Both the position numbers and the translations under genes were made by a program. The notes beneath the pieces were generated by a model. That model did no database searches. It was not told where the DNA came from and saw only the letters and a list, made by a program, of their open reading frames with translations. This document shows, piece after piece, positions 34,812 through 43,241 of a DNA stretch of 45,969 bases. Each line of letters begins with the position of its first letter. Positions within the stretch are counted from its first letter, which is position 1. Source of the stretch: Carthagonibacter sp032251515 (lineage in GTDB: Bacteria > Gemmatimonadota > Gemmatimonadetes > Palauibacterales > Palauibacteraceae); contig JAVVDU010000017.1 of NCBI GenBank assembly GCA_032251515.1, forward strand, positions 1 to 45,969, read 5' to 3'.

Positions 34812-36785
34812 TCAGGACCCGCCGTCGCCCTCCTCGTACCGCTGCTTGAGGCGCTCCACCACCTCCGGGTCGGCGAGCGTCGTCATGTCGCCCATCGCCC
34901 TTCCCTCCGCGATGTCACGGAGCAATCGGCGCATGATCTTGCCGCTGCGCGTCTTCGGCAGGTCTCCGGTCAGGATCAGGTCGGCCGGCCGGGCGATGGC
35001 GCCGATCTCCTGGACCACGTGCTCCCGGAGCTCCTCGCGGAGCGCGGTCGACGGCTCGTGGCCGTCCTTGAGCGACACGAAGGCCGCGATCGCCTGGCCC
35101 TTGATCTCGTCTCTGCGGCCGACGACGGCGGCCTCGGCCACCGCGGGATGATCCACCAGCGCCGATTCGACTTCCATCGTCCCGATACGGTGTCCGGCCA
35201 CGTTCAGCACGTCGTCGACGCGGCCGAGGACCCAGATGTGGCCGTCCTCGTCTCGCCGGGCTCCATCGCCCGGGAAGTAGATGCCGTTCTCGAACTTGGA
35301 CCAGTAGGTGTCACGGTACCGCTGCTCGTCCCCCCAGATCCCCCTCAGCATCGAGGGCCAGGGAGAGGTCACGGCGAGGTAGCCACTCTCCGATTCGCGC
35401 CCCTGTGCGTCGAGGATCGCGACCTCGATCCCGGGAAAGGGCTCCGTCGCCGAGCCGGGCTTGGTCGTCGTCACGCCGGGCAGGGGCGTGATCATGATCG
35501 CCCCCGTCTCCGTCTGCCACCACGTGTCGACGATCGGACAGCGCCCCTTCCCGATCGTTTCGTGATACCACATCCACGCTTCGGGATTGATCGGCTCGCC
35601 CACCGTGCCGAGCAGGCGGAGAGAGGACAGGTCGTGCGCGTCCGGCCAGCTCACGCCCCACTTCATGAAGGCCCGGATCGCCGTGGGGGCGGTGTACAGG
35701 ATCGTGACGCCGTAGGTCGCCACGAGCTCCCACATCCGACCCCGGTCCGGCCAGTCGGGCGCGCCTTCGTACATGAACACGGTGGCCCCGAGCGCGAGGG
35801 GTCCGTACACGACGTACGAGTGGCCGGTGATCCAGCCCACGTCGGCCGTGCACCAGTAGACGTCCCGGTCGCCGAGGTCGAACACCCACTTCGTGGTCGC
35901 CGTCGCCTGGGTGAGGTAGCCGCCCGTCGTGTGCACGATCCCCTTCGGCTTTCCGGTCGTGCCCGACGTGTAGAGAATGAACAGGGGGTCTTCCGCATCC
36001 ATCTCTTCGGGCGGGCAGTCGGCCGAGGCCTCCTGCATCAGACGGTGGTACCAGTGGTCGCGTCCCTCGACCACGTGGACGAACGCTTCGTCGCCGGCGT
36101 ACACCGGCCGTCGCCGCACGATGACGACGCTCTCGACGAAATCGAGTCCTTCTACGGCCTCGTCGACCGTACGCTTCAGGGGAACCACCTGTCCCCGGCG
36201 GTATCCGCCGTCGGCCGTGATCACGACGCGGGCGCCCGCGTCCACGACGCGGTCGCGGATCGAGCGGGCGGAGAACCCGCCGAACACCACGGAGTGCACG
36301 GCCCCGATCCGGGCGCAGGCGAGCATCGCGATGGCCGCCTCGGGGATCATCGGCAGATAGATCGCCACCCGGTCGCCGCGTCGCACGCCGAGTCCCTTCA
36401 GGGCGTCCGCGAACAGGCAGACCTCCCGGTGCAGCTGCCGATAGGTCAGCACCCTGCGGTCGCCCGGCTCTCCCTCCCAGATCAGCGCCGCCTTGTTGGC
36501 GCGCCACGTATCCAGGTGACGGTCTAGGCAGTTGTACGCGGCGTTCAGACGGCCGCCGGCGAACCACTTCGCGTCCGGCGGGTCCCACTCGAGCACGGTG
36601 CCCCACGGCCGGAACCAGTGGAGCTCCCGTGCCCGCGCCTCCCAGAACGCCTCCCGGTCGGTCGCGGCCTCCTCGTGCGGTGACCGGTCGGCTACCCGTG
36701 CCTGCTTCCGGAACTCCGAGGGCGGTGGAAAGCGCCGCGCTTCCTTCAGCAGTACGTCGATCTCCCGTCCTGTTTCGTCGCTCAT
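34812..36785 (-). CDS. acs: Acetyl-CoA synthetase (AMP-forming)
   Basis: The 657-aa protein is the usual length. It carries the ANL-family P-loop YTSGTTGKPKGIVHTTGGY, the A5-type WWQTETGAIMITP, the FPGIEVAILD segment, FPGDGARRDEDGHIWVLGRVDDV, and LPKTRSGKIMRRLLRD with the catalytic lysine that protein acetyltransferases modify. It activates acetate to acetyl-CoA. It lies 52 bp after the cytochrome b gene in the same direction, so acetate use may be co-expressed with the bc-type complex. Confidence 0.97.
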   Translation of the reverse strand: MSDETGREIDVLLKEARRFPPPSEFRKQARVADRSPHEEAATDREAFWEARARELHWFRPWGTVLEWDPPDAKWFAGGRLNAAYNCLDRHLDTWRANKAALIWEGEPGDRRVLTYRQLHREVCLFADALKGLGVRRGDRVAIYLPMIPEAAIAMLACARIGAVHSVVFGGFSARSIRDRVVDAGARVVITADGGYRRGQVVPLKRTVDEAVEGLDFVESVVIVRRRPVYAGDEAFVHVVEGRDHWYHRLMQEASADCPPEEMDAEDPLFILYTSGTTGKPKGIVHTTGGYLTQATATTKWVFDLGDRDVYWCTADVGWITGHSYVVYGPLALGATVFMYEGAPDWPDRGRMWELVATYGVTILYTAPTAIRAFMKWGVSWPDAHDLSSLRLLGTVGEPINPEAWMWYHETIGKGRCPIVDTWWQTETGAIMITPLPGVTTTKPGSATEPFPGIEVAILDAQGRESESGYLAVTSPWPSMLRGIWGDEQRYRDTYWSKFENGIYFPGDGARRDEDGHIWVLGRVDDVLNVAGHRIGTMEVESALVDHPAVAEAAVVGRRDEIKGQAIAAFVSLKDGHEPSTALREELREHVVQEIGAIARPADLILTGDLPKTRSGKIMRRLLRDIAEGRAMGDMTTLADPEVVERLKQRYEEGDGGS

Positions 36786-36837
36786 TCCGTTTCGCTGGCG
36801 TAGCGGGTCTGCGGGTTGCGGGTCATCGGCCGGCCGA

Positions 36838-37932
36838 TCATCCGACGGGGGCCGTGTAGCCGAGCCACGTGAGAATCAGGATGTAGGCGATGACGGCCAC
36901 GCCGATCCAGGTGAACAGCGAGCTCGGCTCGCCCCGTTTCGCCTTCCGGTCGAGGAAGGGGACGAGCGCCAGGAGCACGCCGCCGACGGTGAATCCCAGG
37001 ATGCCCACCAGCTCCCCCTCGATGCCGAGAATGTGCGCCGGCAGGAGCTTGAGCTGGTGGAACATGAACATGAAGTACCACTCGGGCTTGATGCCGGCCG
37101 GGGCCGCCGCGAACGGGTCCGCCTTGACGCCGAGGTGAGCGGGCGAGAAGGCGGCCAGCGCGGCGAGCAGGGCCAGCGCGATGAGCCAGCCGATCGCGTC
37201 TCGCAGCAGGAAGTCCGGGACGAACTTCATGGAGCGCTTTCCTCCGCCGCGCTTCTCCACGCCGGGAGGAACGCTCATACCCTGCTTCTGGACGAGCCAG
37301 AGGTGCAGGCCGAGGAGGAGGAGCGCCGTGGCCGGCAGGATCGCCACGTGGATCGCGTAGAAGCGGGTGAGGGTGGCTCCCGTCACGTCCGTGCCGCCAC
37401 GAAGGACCTTCATGGCGAAATCGCCGAAGATCGGGAAGACGCCCACGATCTGCGTGCCGACGCGGGTAGCGAAGAAGGCGAGCTCGTTCCACGGCAGCAG
37501 GTACCCCGTGAAGCCGAACGCGAGGGACAGCCCGAGAAGCACGATCCCCGACAGCCAGGTGAGCTCGCGGGGCGGGCGGTAGGCCTTCATGAACAGCACG
37601 CTGAACAGGTGAACGAAGGCCACGAATATCATGAGGTTCGCGGCCCAGTGGTGAATCGAGCGGACGAGCCACCCGAACTTCACCTCCGCCATGAGGAACT
37701 GGACCGACTCGAACGCTTCGTCCGCGCTCGGTCGGTAGTAGAACAGCAGCAGGACACCGGTGCCGATCTGGACGAGGAACAGGAAGAGGGTCATCCCGCC
37801 CATGTAGTACCAGATCGAGTGCCGGTGGATGGGCACGTCCTTCTTCTTCGCGAGCCCGATGGCCGGAGCGAAGCCGATCCGGTCGTCGAGCCAGTGCCAG
37901 AGCCGGGTCAAGCGGGTCCGTTCACCGTTCAT
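36838..37932 (-). CDS. Cytochrome b of a bc-type complex
   Basis: The 364-aa protein is an eight-helix-type cytochrome b (b6 plus subunit-IV parts fused). It has IHHWAANLMIFVAFVHLFSV and RFYAIHVAILPATALLLLGLHLWLV with the paired b-heme histidines, FGFTGYLLPW, and the PEWY quinol-site motif in KPEWYFMFMFHQLKLLPAH. It oxidises quinol and passes electrons to the Rieske protein encoded just upstream (5 bp between genes). Start ATG 37932 gives a charged N-terminus with the KKKDVPIHRHSIWYYMGG entry motif. Confidence 0.95.
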   Translation of the reverse strand: MNGERTRLTRLWHWLDDRIGFAPAIGLAKKKDVPIHRHSIWYYMGGMTLFLFLVQIGTGVLLLFYYRPSADEAFESVQFLMAEVKFGWLVRSIHHWAANLMIFVAFVHLFSVLFMKAYRPPRELTWLSGIVLLGLSLAFGFTGYLLPWNELAFFATRVGTQIVGVFPIFGDFAMKVLRGGTDVTGATLTRFYAIHVAILPATALLLLGLHLWLVQKQGMSVPPGVEKRGGGKRSMKFVPDFLLRDAIGWLIALALLAALAAFSPAHLGVKADPFAAAPAGIKPEWYFMFMFHQLKLLPAHILGIEGELVGILGFTVGGVLLALVPFLDRKAKRGEPSSLFTWIGVAVIAYILILTWLGYTAPVG

Positions 37933-37937
37933 GCTGG

Positions 37938-38399
37938 TCACGCCTTCTGGCTGACGACGATTTCCTCGCCGCGGACGTTCACCTCGAACCTGTCCAGCGG
38001 GCGAGGCGGCGGGCCCTGCACGTTCGTCCCGTTCAGGTCGAAGTACCCGTTGTGACAGGCGCACCATATGCGGGAGTCATCGGAGCGATACTGGACCGTG
38101 CATGCCAGGTGCGTGCACACGGCGGAGAAGGCGCGCAGGTCTCCCGACGGTGTTCGGATCAGCAGCCCCGGCCGGTTTCCGAACCGGAAGGGCCTTCCCT
38201 CGTTCGGACCGATGTCGCCGGGACCGAAAGGCAGCGTCACGCTGCCGGTCGCCGATTCCGCCGCCTGAGGCGGGACGATGTAGCGGACGACGGGGTAGAA
38301 GACGGAAAGCAGCACCCCGCCCGCACTCGTTCCGAGCAGCCAGTTGACGAACCTCCGGCGGTCGGGGCCGGGCCCCGGAGAACTGTCGGGACGTGACAT
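37938..38399 (-). CDS. Rieske iron-sulfur protein
   Basis: The 153-aa protein has a twin-arginine-like N-terminus (DRRRFVNWLLG) and a membrane anchor. The Rieske cluster boxes are CTHLAC and CACHNG, each giving one Cys and one His for the 2Fe-2S cluster. It carries electrons from quinol at cytochrome b to a c-type cytochrome. Its gene lies between the nine-heme cytochrome and cytochrome b, in the order typical of a bc operon. Confidence 0.95.
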   Translation of the reverse strand: MSRPDSSPGPGPDRRRFVNWLLGTSAGGVLLSVFYPVVRYIVPPQAAESATGSVTLPFGPGDIGPNEGRPFRFGNRPGLLIRTPSGDLRAFSAVCTHLACTVQYRSDDSRIWCACHNGYFDLNGTNVQGPPPRPLDRFEVNVRGEEIVVSQKA

Positions 38400-38411
38400 C
38401 GGACGCTCCTG

Positions 38412-39692
38412 TCAGGCGTGGTCCGGCGATTCGCCGGAGCCGGAGTCGCGTTCGCGGATCTTCAGGAAGAGCCCCAGCACGAACAGCAGGATCACGGCCA
38501 CCGAGGCTGCCAGACCCAGGCGGCGGACTCGCAGGTCGGCCAGGGCCGCGAGCCCTCTCTCGAGGCTCGCGGCCGCGATCTCGCTCCCGGGCGCGGCCGC
38601 CTCCGCCACCGTGTCCGCGGAGAACGCGTGCATCGCCGTGCGGGCCTTGACGAGCGCGCTGTGGGCGTCCGTGAGGTCCGCCTGAGCCGCACTGATTTCC
38701 ATGCCCGCGACCTCCGCCGCGTGGAGCACCGCGCGCGCGGAGTCGATGCGAAGCGACAGCGAGTCGATGGTGGCGTGCATGGCCGTCGCCGCCTTGCCGC
38801 CCGGATCGTCCGGGCCGTGGCACCGCGAGCACACGGCGCCCTCTCCCAGTCCGAGCATTTCGTCGCTCGCCTCGTGGATCTCGTGATTGCCGTGACAGGT
38901 CGCGCACCCCGGCATTCCGAGAGCGGCGAACGTCCGGGAATGGCGGCTTTCCGTGAAGCGCTCGGCGATCACCGCGTGGCACTGGCCGCAGACGTTGCCG
39001 ACCCACGAGATCCCCGGGGGGGCGGCGCCGTGATTGCCGTGACAGTCGTTGCACGTGGGCGCCGACAGGTCTCCCTGCTCGACCAGGGCCGCGTGATGCA
39101 CCGAGCGCGAGTATTTCTCGACCTGGTCGACGGGGATGGAGTACGGCGCCATGCGTCCGGCATCGGCGTGGCAGGTGCCGCACGTGGCCGCGACGTTCGT
39201 CGGGTGCACCGGGGACAGCGGTGTCGACGCACGCCGGATGCCGTGCGCGTGATGGCAGTCCGAGCAGACGGCGACGGCCGTGTCGCCGGTCTCCGACAGG
39301 CGCTGCCCGTGCGTCGATGTCCAGTATTCCGTCACCTGGTCGACCCGAAGGGCCGGATCGTACTGGTGCATGAACTCGGCGTTGGAATGGCAGCGTCCGC
39401 ACACCGCGATGACATCGCGACCGCGGGGAACGCCGATGAAGCCCAGCTCGGGGTCCATGCCGCCGAACCCGCCGACCGTCGGATCGCCGCCATGACAGTC
39501 CACGCAGCCGAACCCGTTCTCCGCGTGAACATCGTCGGCGAACTCCGCGACGGGCCGGGCGAGCACGTCATCGCCGATGGCGGCGTGGCACTCCACGCAC
39601 ATGCTCTCGGACTCCTGGGCGCGGATCTCGGCCGGCGCGACGGCGGACAGGCCGGCCAGGGCCAGCAGGGCCGCCACTTGTCTCGTGTTCAT
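38412..39692 (-). CDS. Nine-heme membrane-anchored cytochrome c of the bc-type complex
   Basis: The 426-aa protein has a signal peptide (ending IRAQ), nine CXXCH sites (CVECH, CVDCH, CGRCH, CSDCH, CGTCH, CNDCH, CGQCH, CATCH, CSRCH), then a helical region (SLRIDSARAVLHAAEV...) and one C-terminal transmembrane helix (LAASVAVILLFVLGLFL). Placed 12 bp before the Rieske gene, it probably replaces cytochrome c1 as the electron acceptor. Its ATG overlaps the stop of the upstream four-domain cytochrome gene by 4 bp (ATGA), so the two are translationally coupled. Multiheme c subunits in bc complexes are known from anammox bacteria and related groups. Confidence 0.92.
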   Translation of the reverse strand: MNTRQVAALLALAGLSAVAPAEIRAQESESMCVECHAAIGDDVLARPVAEFADDVHAENGFGCVDCHGGDPTVGGFGGMDPELGFIGVPRGRDVIAVCGRCHSNAEFMHQYDPALRVDQVTEYWTSTHGQRLSETGDTAVAVCSDCHHAHGIRRASTPLSPVHPTNVAATCGTCHADAGRMAPYSIPVDQVEKYSRSVHHAALVEQGDLSAPTCNDCHGNHGAAPPGISWVGNVCGQCHAVIAERFTESRHSRTFAALGMPGCATCHGNHEIHEASDEMLGLGEGAVCSRCHGPDDPGGKAATAMHATIDSLSLRIDSARAVLHAAEVAGMEISAAQADLTDAHSALVKARTAMHAFSADTVAEAAAPGSEIAAASLERGLAALADLRVRRLGLAASVAVILLFVLGLFLKIRERDSGSGESPDHA

Positions 39693-40897
39693 GGGGATCC
39701 CGTTCCGAGGTATGCGAGGATGTCGGCCATCTCCGCCCTCGAGACCGTCGGCCAGTCCACGGCTTCCGAGTCGGCGAGACGTTCGATGGCGACGTGGTTC
39801 CAGAGGACGCTCACGAGCTCGGCGAAGCCCGGCTGCCGGAGGGGGACTGCGAGGTCGTCCGCCGTCTCCCCCGCCTCGCCCCACCCGTGGCAGGCGAGGC
39901 AGCCGGTGGCGCCGACGATCCGCTCTCCCCGACGGGCGTCGCCCGTCGCCACGAAGTAGTCGAGCGACTGGAGATAGGCGACGAGGTCGGCCATCTCGCC
40001 GGGCTCGAATCGCGGTGTCTCGTCACCCCGGGCCGCGAAGGCGGCGCGCATCCGCGGGCCCTTGTTCCACAGGGCGGCCAGGAACGCCTCGACGGTGCGC
40101 CGCCGTCCCGACGTCGCCAGGTCCGGAGCCGTGCCGGCGCCGACGCCATGGATCGTGTGGCAGGAACGACAGTTCTTCTCCTCCACGACCTGCCGGCCGC
40201 GCTCCCGGTCGCCGGGCAGCACCCAGTGCGAGGCATCGCCGGACAGGGCTGCGTCGGAGCTCGACGCGGCCAGCAGGGCGGCCAGGTCGGCGATCTCCTC
40301 CGCCCGCAGGGTGGGGTACGGGATGCCCATGCTTCGCATGCGCGGGATCATCCGGCCCGCGTGGTTCCACAGGCCCGCCGCCAGGCCGATCGGCGTGCGC
40401 AGCGACGGAATCCGATCGAGCGGCGGTCCGATGACACCGCCGGTATCCGCCACGCGGTGGCACCTGATGCAGCCGTTGGCTCTGAACGCATCCCGTCCGG
40501 CCTCGACGGATCCCGGGCCCTGCGACGCGCCGAGCGTGTAGACGAAGGCGACCAGGTCCCCGGCCTCCCGAGTGCTGAGCAGTGGACGCGCGATGCCCGT
40601 CGCCTCCATCCGCTCGGCCATCAGGGGCAGGTGGTTCCAGAGCGCGGCGACGATCCCGTACACGTCGGCCGACGATGTCGCCGAGCGCAGATCGGGACCG
40701 ATCGAAGGACCGGACGGAGACGGAGTGTGACAGGCGGCGCAGCCGCGGGAGCCGAACACGGCGGCCCCGGCGAGGGCGCTCTGCGGGGCCTGCGAAGGAA
40801 CCTGGGCGAGCAGCGGACCGAAGTCCATGACGAGCAGCAGGAGGACTGCGAGGCCCCGTGGGCTGCGGGAGGCGCGGAACCTGGTTCCGTTCGGCAT
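39689..40897 (-). CDS. Four-domain monoheme cytochrome c protein
   Basis: The 402-aa protein begins at ATG 40897, which has GGAG 7 nt upstream (GTG at 40903 is a poorer alternative). After a signal peptide it consists of four cytochrome-c domains, each with one CXXCH (CAACH, CIRCH, CRSCH, CLACH). Each is followed by a conserved LWNH/LWNK segment, then a helix ending in a DL-A-type motif (GDLVAFVYTLG, ADLVAYLQSL, ADILAYLGTG) as in class I cytochromes. Domain duplication is clear. It is the first gene of the bc operon and probably takes electrons from the nine-heme subunit. Confidence 0.9.
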   Translation of the reverse strand: MPNGTRFRASRSPRGLAVLLLLVMDFGPLLAQVPSQAPQSALAGAAVFGSRGCAACHTPSPSGPSIGPDLRSATSSADVYGIVAALWNHLPLMAERMEATGIARPLLSTREAGDLVAFVYTLGASQGPGSVEAGRDAFRANGCIRCHRVADTGGVIGPPLDRIPSLRTPIGLAAGLWNHAGRMIPRMRSMGIPYPTLRAEEIADLAALLAASSSDAALSGDASHWVLPGDRERGRQVVEEKNCRSCHTIHGVGAGTAPDLATSGRRRTVEAFLAALWNKGPRMRAAFAARGDETPRFEPGEMADLVAYLQSLDYFVATGDARRGERIVGATGCLACHGWGEAGETADDLAVPLRQPGFAELVSVLWNHVAIERLADSEAVDWPTVSRAEMADILAYLGTGSP

Positions 40898-40982
40898 TCG
40901 CACGCTCCGTCCGTCATGCGAGACGGGATGAGCGGTGACGACCGGGCCGAAAGCGACCCGCGACGGTCTATGGTATATGCCG

Positions 40983-41008
40983 ATCAGGCTCCGGGGAGAG
41001 CCTCTGAT
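40983..41008. promoter_or_regulatory. Imperfect hairpin in the leader of the bc operon
   Basis: ATCAGGCTC (40983-40991) can pair with GAGCCTCTGAT (40998-41008) with one two-base bulge around a short CGGGGA loop. It lies about 86 bp upstream of the first bc-operon gene and could be a leader structure or operator. No matching regulator is identified. Confidence 0.3.
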
Positions 41009-41200
41009 TCCTGCCTCGGATCCAGCCGAGCGGTGATACTAGGGCAAGCCTGCGCGGCGCGCGAGCCCTTCCCGATCTCGCCACGGCACCTTCCGTCCGC
41101 GGCGCCGACGCGTCCGCGAGACGTGGCTCGAATGGTCGCGGCCCGGTATTCTTGCCGTGTCGGACCTGGCCGGGGACGGCCCGGATCGTTTCCGCGTCCG

Positions 41201-41245
41201 ACGTGCTCCCTGCGTACGGGAAGACGTACTCCCCGCGTACGGGAA
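41201..41245. repeat. Two-copy 23-bp direct repeat upstream of the CDF gene pair
   Basis: Two tandem copies (41201-41222 and 41224-41245) share 20 of 22 positions and both contain GCGTACGGGAA. The repeat lies about 50 bp before the small membrane protein start, where an operator for a metal-responsive regulator could sit. Confidence 0.6.
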
Positions 41246-41291
41246 TCGGCCCGCAACCTGCCGGATCGTCGACGGAGAGGACCCGCTTCTC

Positions 41292-41474
41292 TTGAACGAC
41301 ACAGTGCTCCTGGTCCTGCTGCTCCTGCTCGCGGGCATCGCGTTCGGCGTCGGGATCTGGATCGGCTTCGGCTACCCGGGTCTCTACGAAAAGTACGAGA
41401 GCACCGGAAGGGCTCCCCGGAAGACCCCGTTCGAGATGCTCGTGGACTGGATCTACGGGAGGTTCCGCCGGTGA
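41292..41474 (+). CDS. Small single-span membrane protein
   Basis: A 60-aa frame starts at TTG 41292 (GGAGAGG 11 nt upstream; GTG 41304 is an alternative). It encodes one transmembrane helix (VLLVLLLLLAGIAFGVGIWIGFG) and a basic/aromatic tail (LYEKYESTGRAPRKTPFEMLVDWIYGRFRR). Its stop TGA overlaps the GTG start of the CDF transporter by 4 bp, which supports real translation. I do not recognise a family. A role as a membrane accessory of the transporter is only a guess. Confidence 0.55.
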   Translation: MNDTVLLVLLLLLAGIAFGVGIWIGFGYPGLYEKYESTGRAPRKTPFEMLVDWIYGRFRR

Positions 41475-42463
41475 CCTCCGCTCGCTTCGGCCGGTTCCCG
41501 GCCTCCGACGCGGTGGACGGCGGCGACGGCGCGCGGCGCCGGGCGGTCCGCCGGATCCTGTGGGCCGTGCTCGGGGCCAACCTGTTCGTGGTGGCCCTGA
41601 AGCTCTGGATCGGGATCCGTTCCGGGTCGCTCGCCGTGCTGGGCGACGCGGCTCACTCCGGCGTGGACGCCCTGAACAACGTGATCGGGTTGCTGGCGGT
41701 GCGGGTCGCGGCCGCGCCGCCCGACGACGAGCATCCCTACGGCCACGGGAAGTTCGAGACCCTGGGCGCCCTGGCCGTCGTGAGCTTCCTGTCGATCACG
41801 GGGTTCGAGATCGTCGGCAGCGCGCTGGGCCGGCTGTTCGGCGATGCCGCGCCGCCTCACGTCGACCGCCTGCTGTTCCTGCTTCTCGCGCTCACCATGG
41901 CCGTGAACTTCGCCGTCGCCCGGGGCGAGGCACGCGCCGCCCGCCGGCTGCGCTCGGAGATCCTCGCGGCCGACGCGCGGCACACGGCGGCCGACGTGCT
42001 CGTCACGGCGTCGGTGATCGGCGGGCTCGGCCTCGTGGCGCTCGGGTGGCCGGACGCCGATGCGTGGCTGGCGCTCGTCGTCGCCGTGCTGATCGCCCGC
42101 AGCGGCTGGCAGATCCTGGCCGGCACGATCCCGGTGCTGGTGGACCGGCGGGCCGTGGACGCGGAACGGATCCGCCGCTTCGTGCGGGACATGCCCGGGG
42201 TCCTGGACGTCCGCGAGGTCCGGTCGCGCGGCAGCCTGGACGGGCAGGCCTTCGCCGAGCTGACCGTGGTCGTGGAGGGAGGAATCCGGGTCCACGACGG
42301 ACACCGGATCGCCGACGGAGTCGAGCGGCGCCTCGCGGCGGAAGGGTTCGCCGGCGTCGTGGTCCACGTGGAGCCGCCCGACCCGGAGGCGCCGCCACCG
42401 GGTGCGCCGCTGCCCGGTGAGCCGCCCGCGGTTCGCGTCAGCCGACCGTGCCGGGAACCGTGA
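41471..42463 (+). CDS. Cation diffusion facilitator (CDF) divalent metal transporter
   Basis: The 330-aa protein starts at GTG 41471. It has the CDF membrane domain with LGDAAHSGVDALNN in helix 2 (HxxxD), HPYGHGKFE in the loop, ADARHTAADVLVT in helix 5 (HxxxD), and a cytoplasmic C-terminal domain (MPGVLDVREVRSRGSLDGQAFAELTVVVE). HxxxD at both positions is usual for zinc-type transporters, although specificity cannot be fixed from sequence. It exports divalent metal by proton antiport. Its 3' end overlaps the convergent V4R-like gene by 26 bp. Confidence 0.94.
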   Translation: MTSARFGRFPASDAVDGGDGARRRAVRRILWAVLGANLFVVALKLWIGIRSGSLAVLGDAAHSGVDALNNVIGLLAVRVAAAPPDDEHPYGHGKFETLGALAVVSFLSITGFEIVGSALGRLFGDAAPPHVDRLLFLLLALTMAVNFAVARGEARAARRLRSEILAADARHTAADVLVTASVIGGLGLVALGWPDADAWLALVVAVLIARSGWQILAGTIPVLVDRRAVDAERIRRFVRDMPGVLDVREVRSRGSLDGQAFAELTVVVEGGIRVHDGHRIADGVERRLAAEGFAGVVVHVEPPDPEAPPPGAPLPGEPPAVRVSRPCREP

Positions 42464-43079
42464 CGACCCAGCGGCAGCTCTCGTCCCCACGCGATTCGCA
42501 GCGCGGGTGCACCACCTCGGCCTGCTCGTCGTAGCGGCGTCGCGCGCACACCTCGAGGGCGGCCGTAAGGAGGGCCCCGGCGCATCCCTCGTCGGTGGAC
42601 GAAGCGAGCGCCCCTCCGCTCACGTCGATCGCGCAGTCGGCCGGCGCCGCGACGATGCGGGCGCCCGGGTTCAGCGCCGCCGCCACCCCGGCCATCTCCC
42701 GAACGAGGCGCCTCCTGAGCAGCGCGCGCGGCGTGAGCCGGCCACGCGTCAGGGCCAGCCGGCCGGCGGGCGGGAAGCGGACCTCGGCCAGGCGGGCGCC
42801 GGCCGTCGCGAACACGTCTTCGGCGTCGGGCCGCCGGCCGATGAGACGCAGGAGGCTCGCGTACTCCTCGGTACGGACCGTCCCGCCGCGCCTCCGCATG
42901 TCCTCGTAGCGCCGCATCTGGGCGTCCACGACGTCGTTCAGCCCCAGGCGCCGCGGCAGGCTGATGCGGAAGGACTCGTCCTCGATCACCTCGTCGGGCG
43001 TGTCCGAGTCCCGCAGCGCGTGCAGCAGAGCGAGGGCGATGCCGGGGCCGACTTCGCGAACGCCTCTGGTGGGTCTCAT
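42438..43079 (-). CDS. Uncharacterised protein with V4R-like C-terminus
   Basis: The 213-aa protein starts at ATG 43079. The N-terminal half is alpha-helical and Arg/Glu-rich (RRLGLNDVVDAQMRRYEDMRRRGG). The C-terminal part ends in HPRCESRGDESCRWVV, resembling the Cys-rich end of V4R (4-vinyl reductase-type) small-molecule-binding domains. There is no signal peptide. I do not recognise a specific family; V4R similarity is a weak match by eye and function is unknown. It is convergent with the CDF gene and divergent from leuS. Confidence 0.6.
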   Translation of the reverse strand: MRPTRGVREVGPGIALALLHALRDSDTPDEVIEDESFRISLPRRLGLNDVVDAQMRRYEDMRRRGGTVRTEEYASLLRLIGRRPDAEDVFATAGARLAEVRFPPAGRLALTRGRLTPRALLRRRLVREMAGVAAALNPGARIVAAPADCAIDVSGGALASSTDEGCAGALLTAALEVCARRRYDEQAEVVHPRCESRGDESCRWVVTVPGTVG

Positions 43080-43241
43080 ACGAGGGCGGACGGTAGCCCG
43101 CGCCCCGGACCCCGGCAAGGCACCCCGCCGGGCACGTTGTCGGCCTCCGTCCCAGCGTGCATCTTCACGGTTTGCACCGGCCGCGCGGCGCGGCCCGTGA
43201 CGAGGAACCCGAACGTGGGGCCGCCGAGGCCCCGAGGCGCG

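Larger units (their letters stand above)
40898..41291. other. 394-bp divergent intergenic region
   Basis: The region separates the bc operon (minus) from the small membrane protein/CDF pair (plus). It holds an AT-rich TATGGTATATG patch (about 40970-40980), a hairpin at 40983-41008 and a 23-bp tandem repeat at 41201-41245. No coding sequence is supported. Confidence 0.4.
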
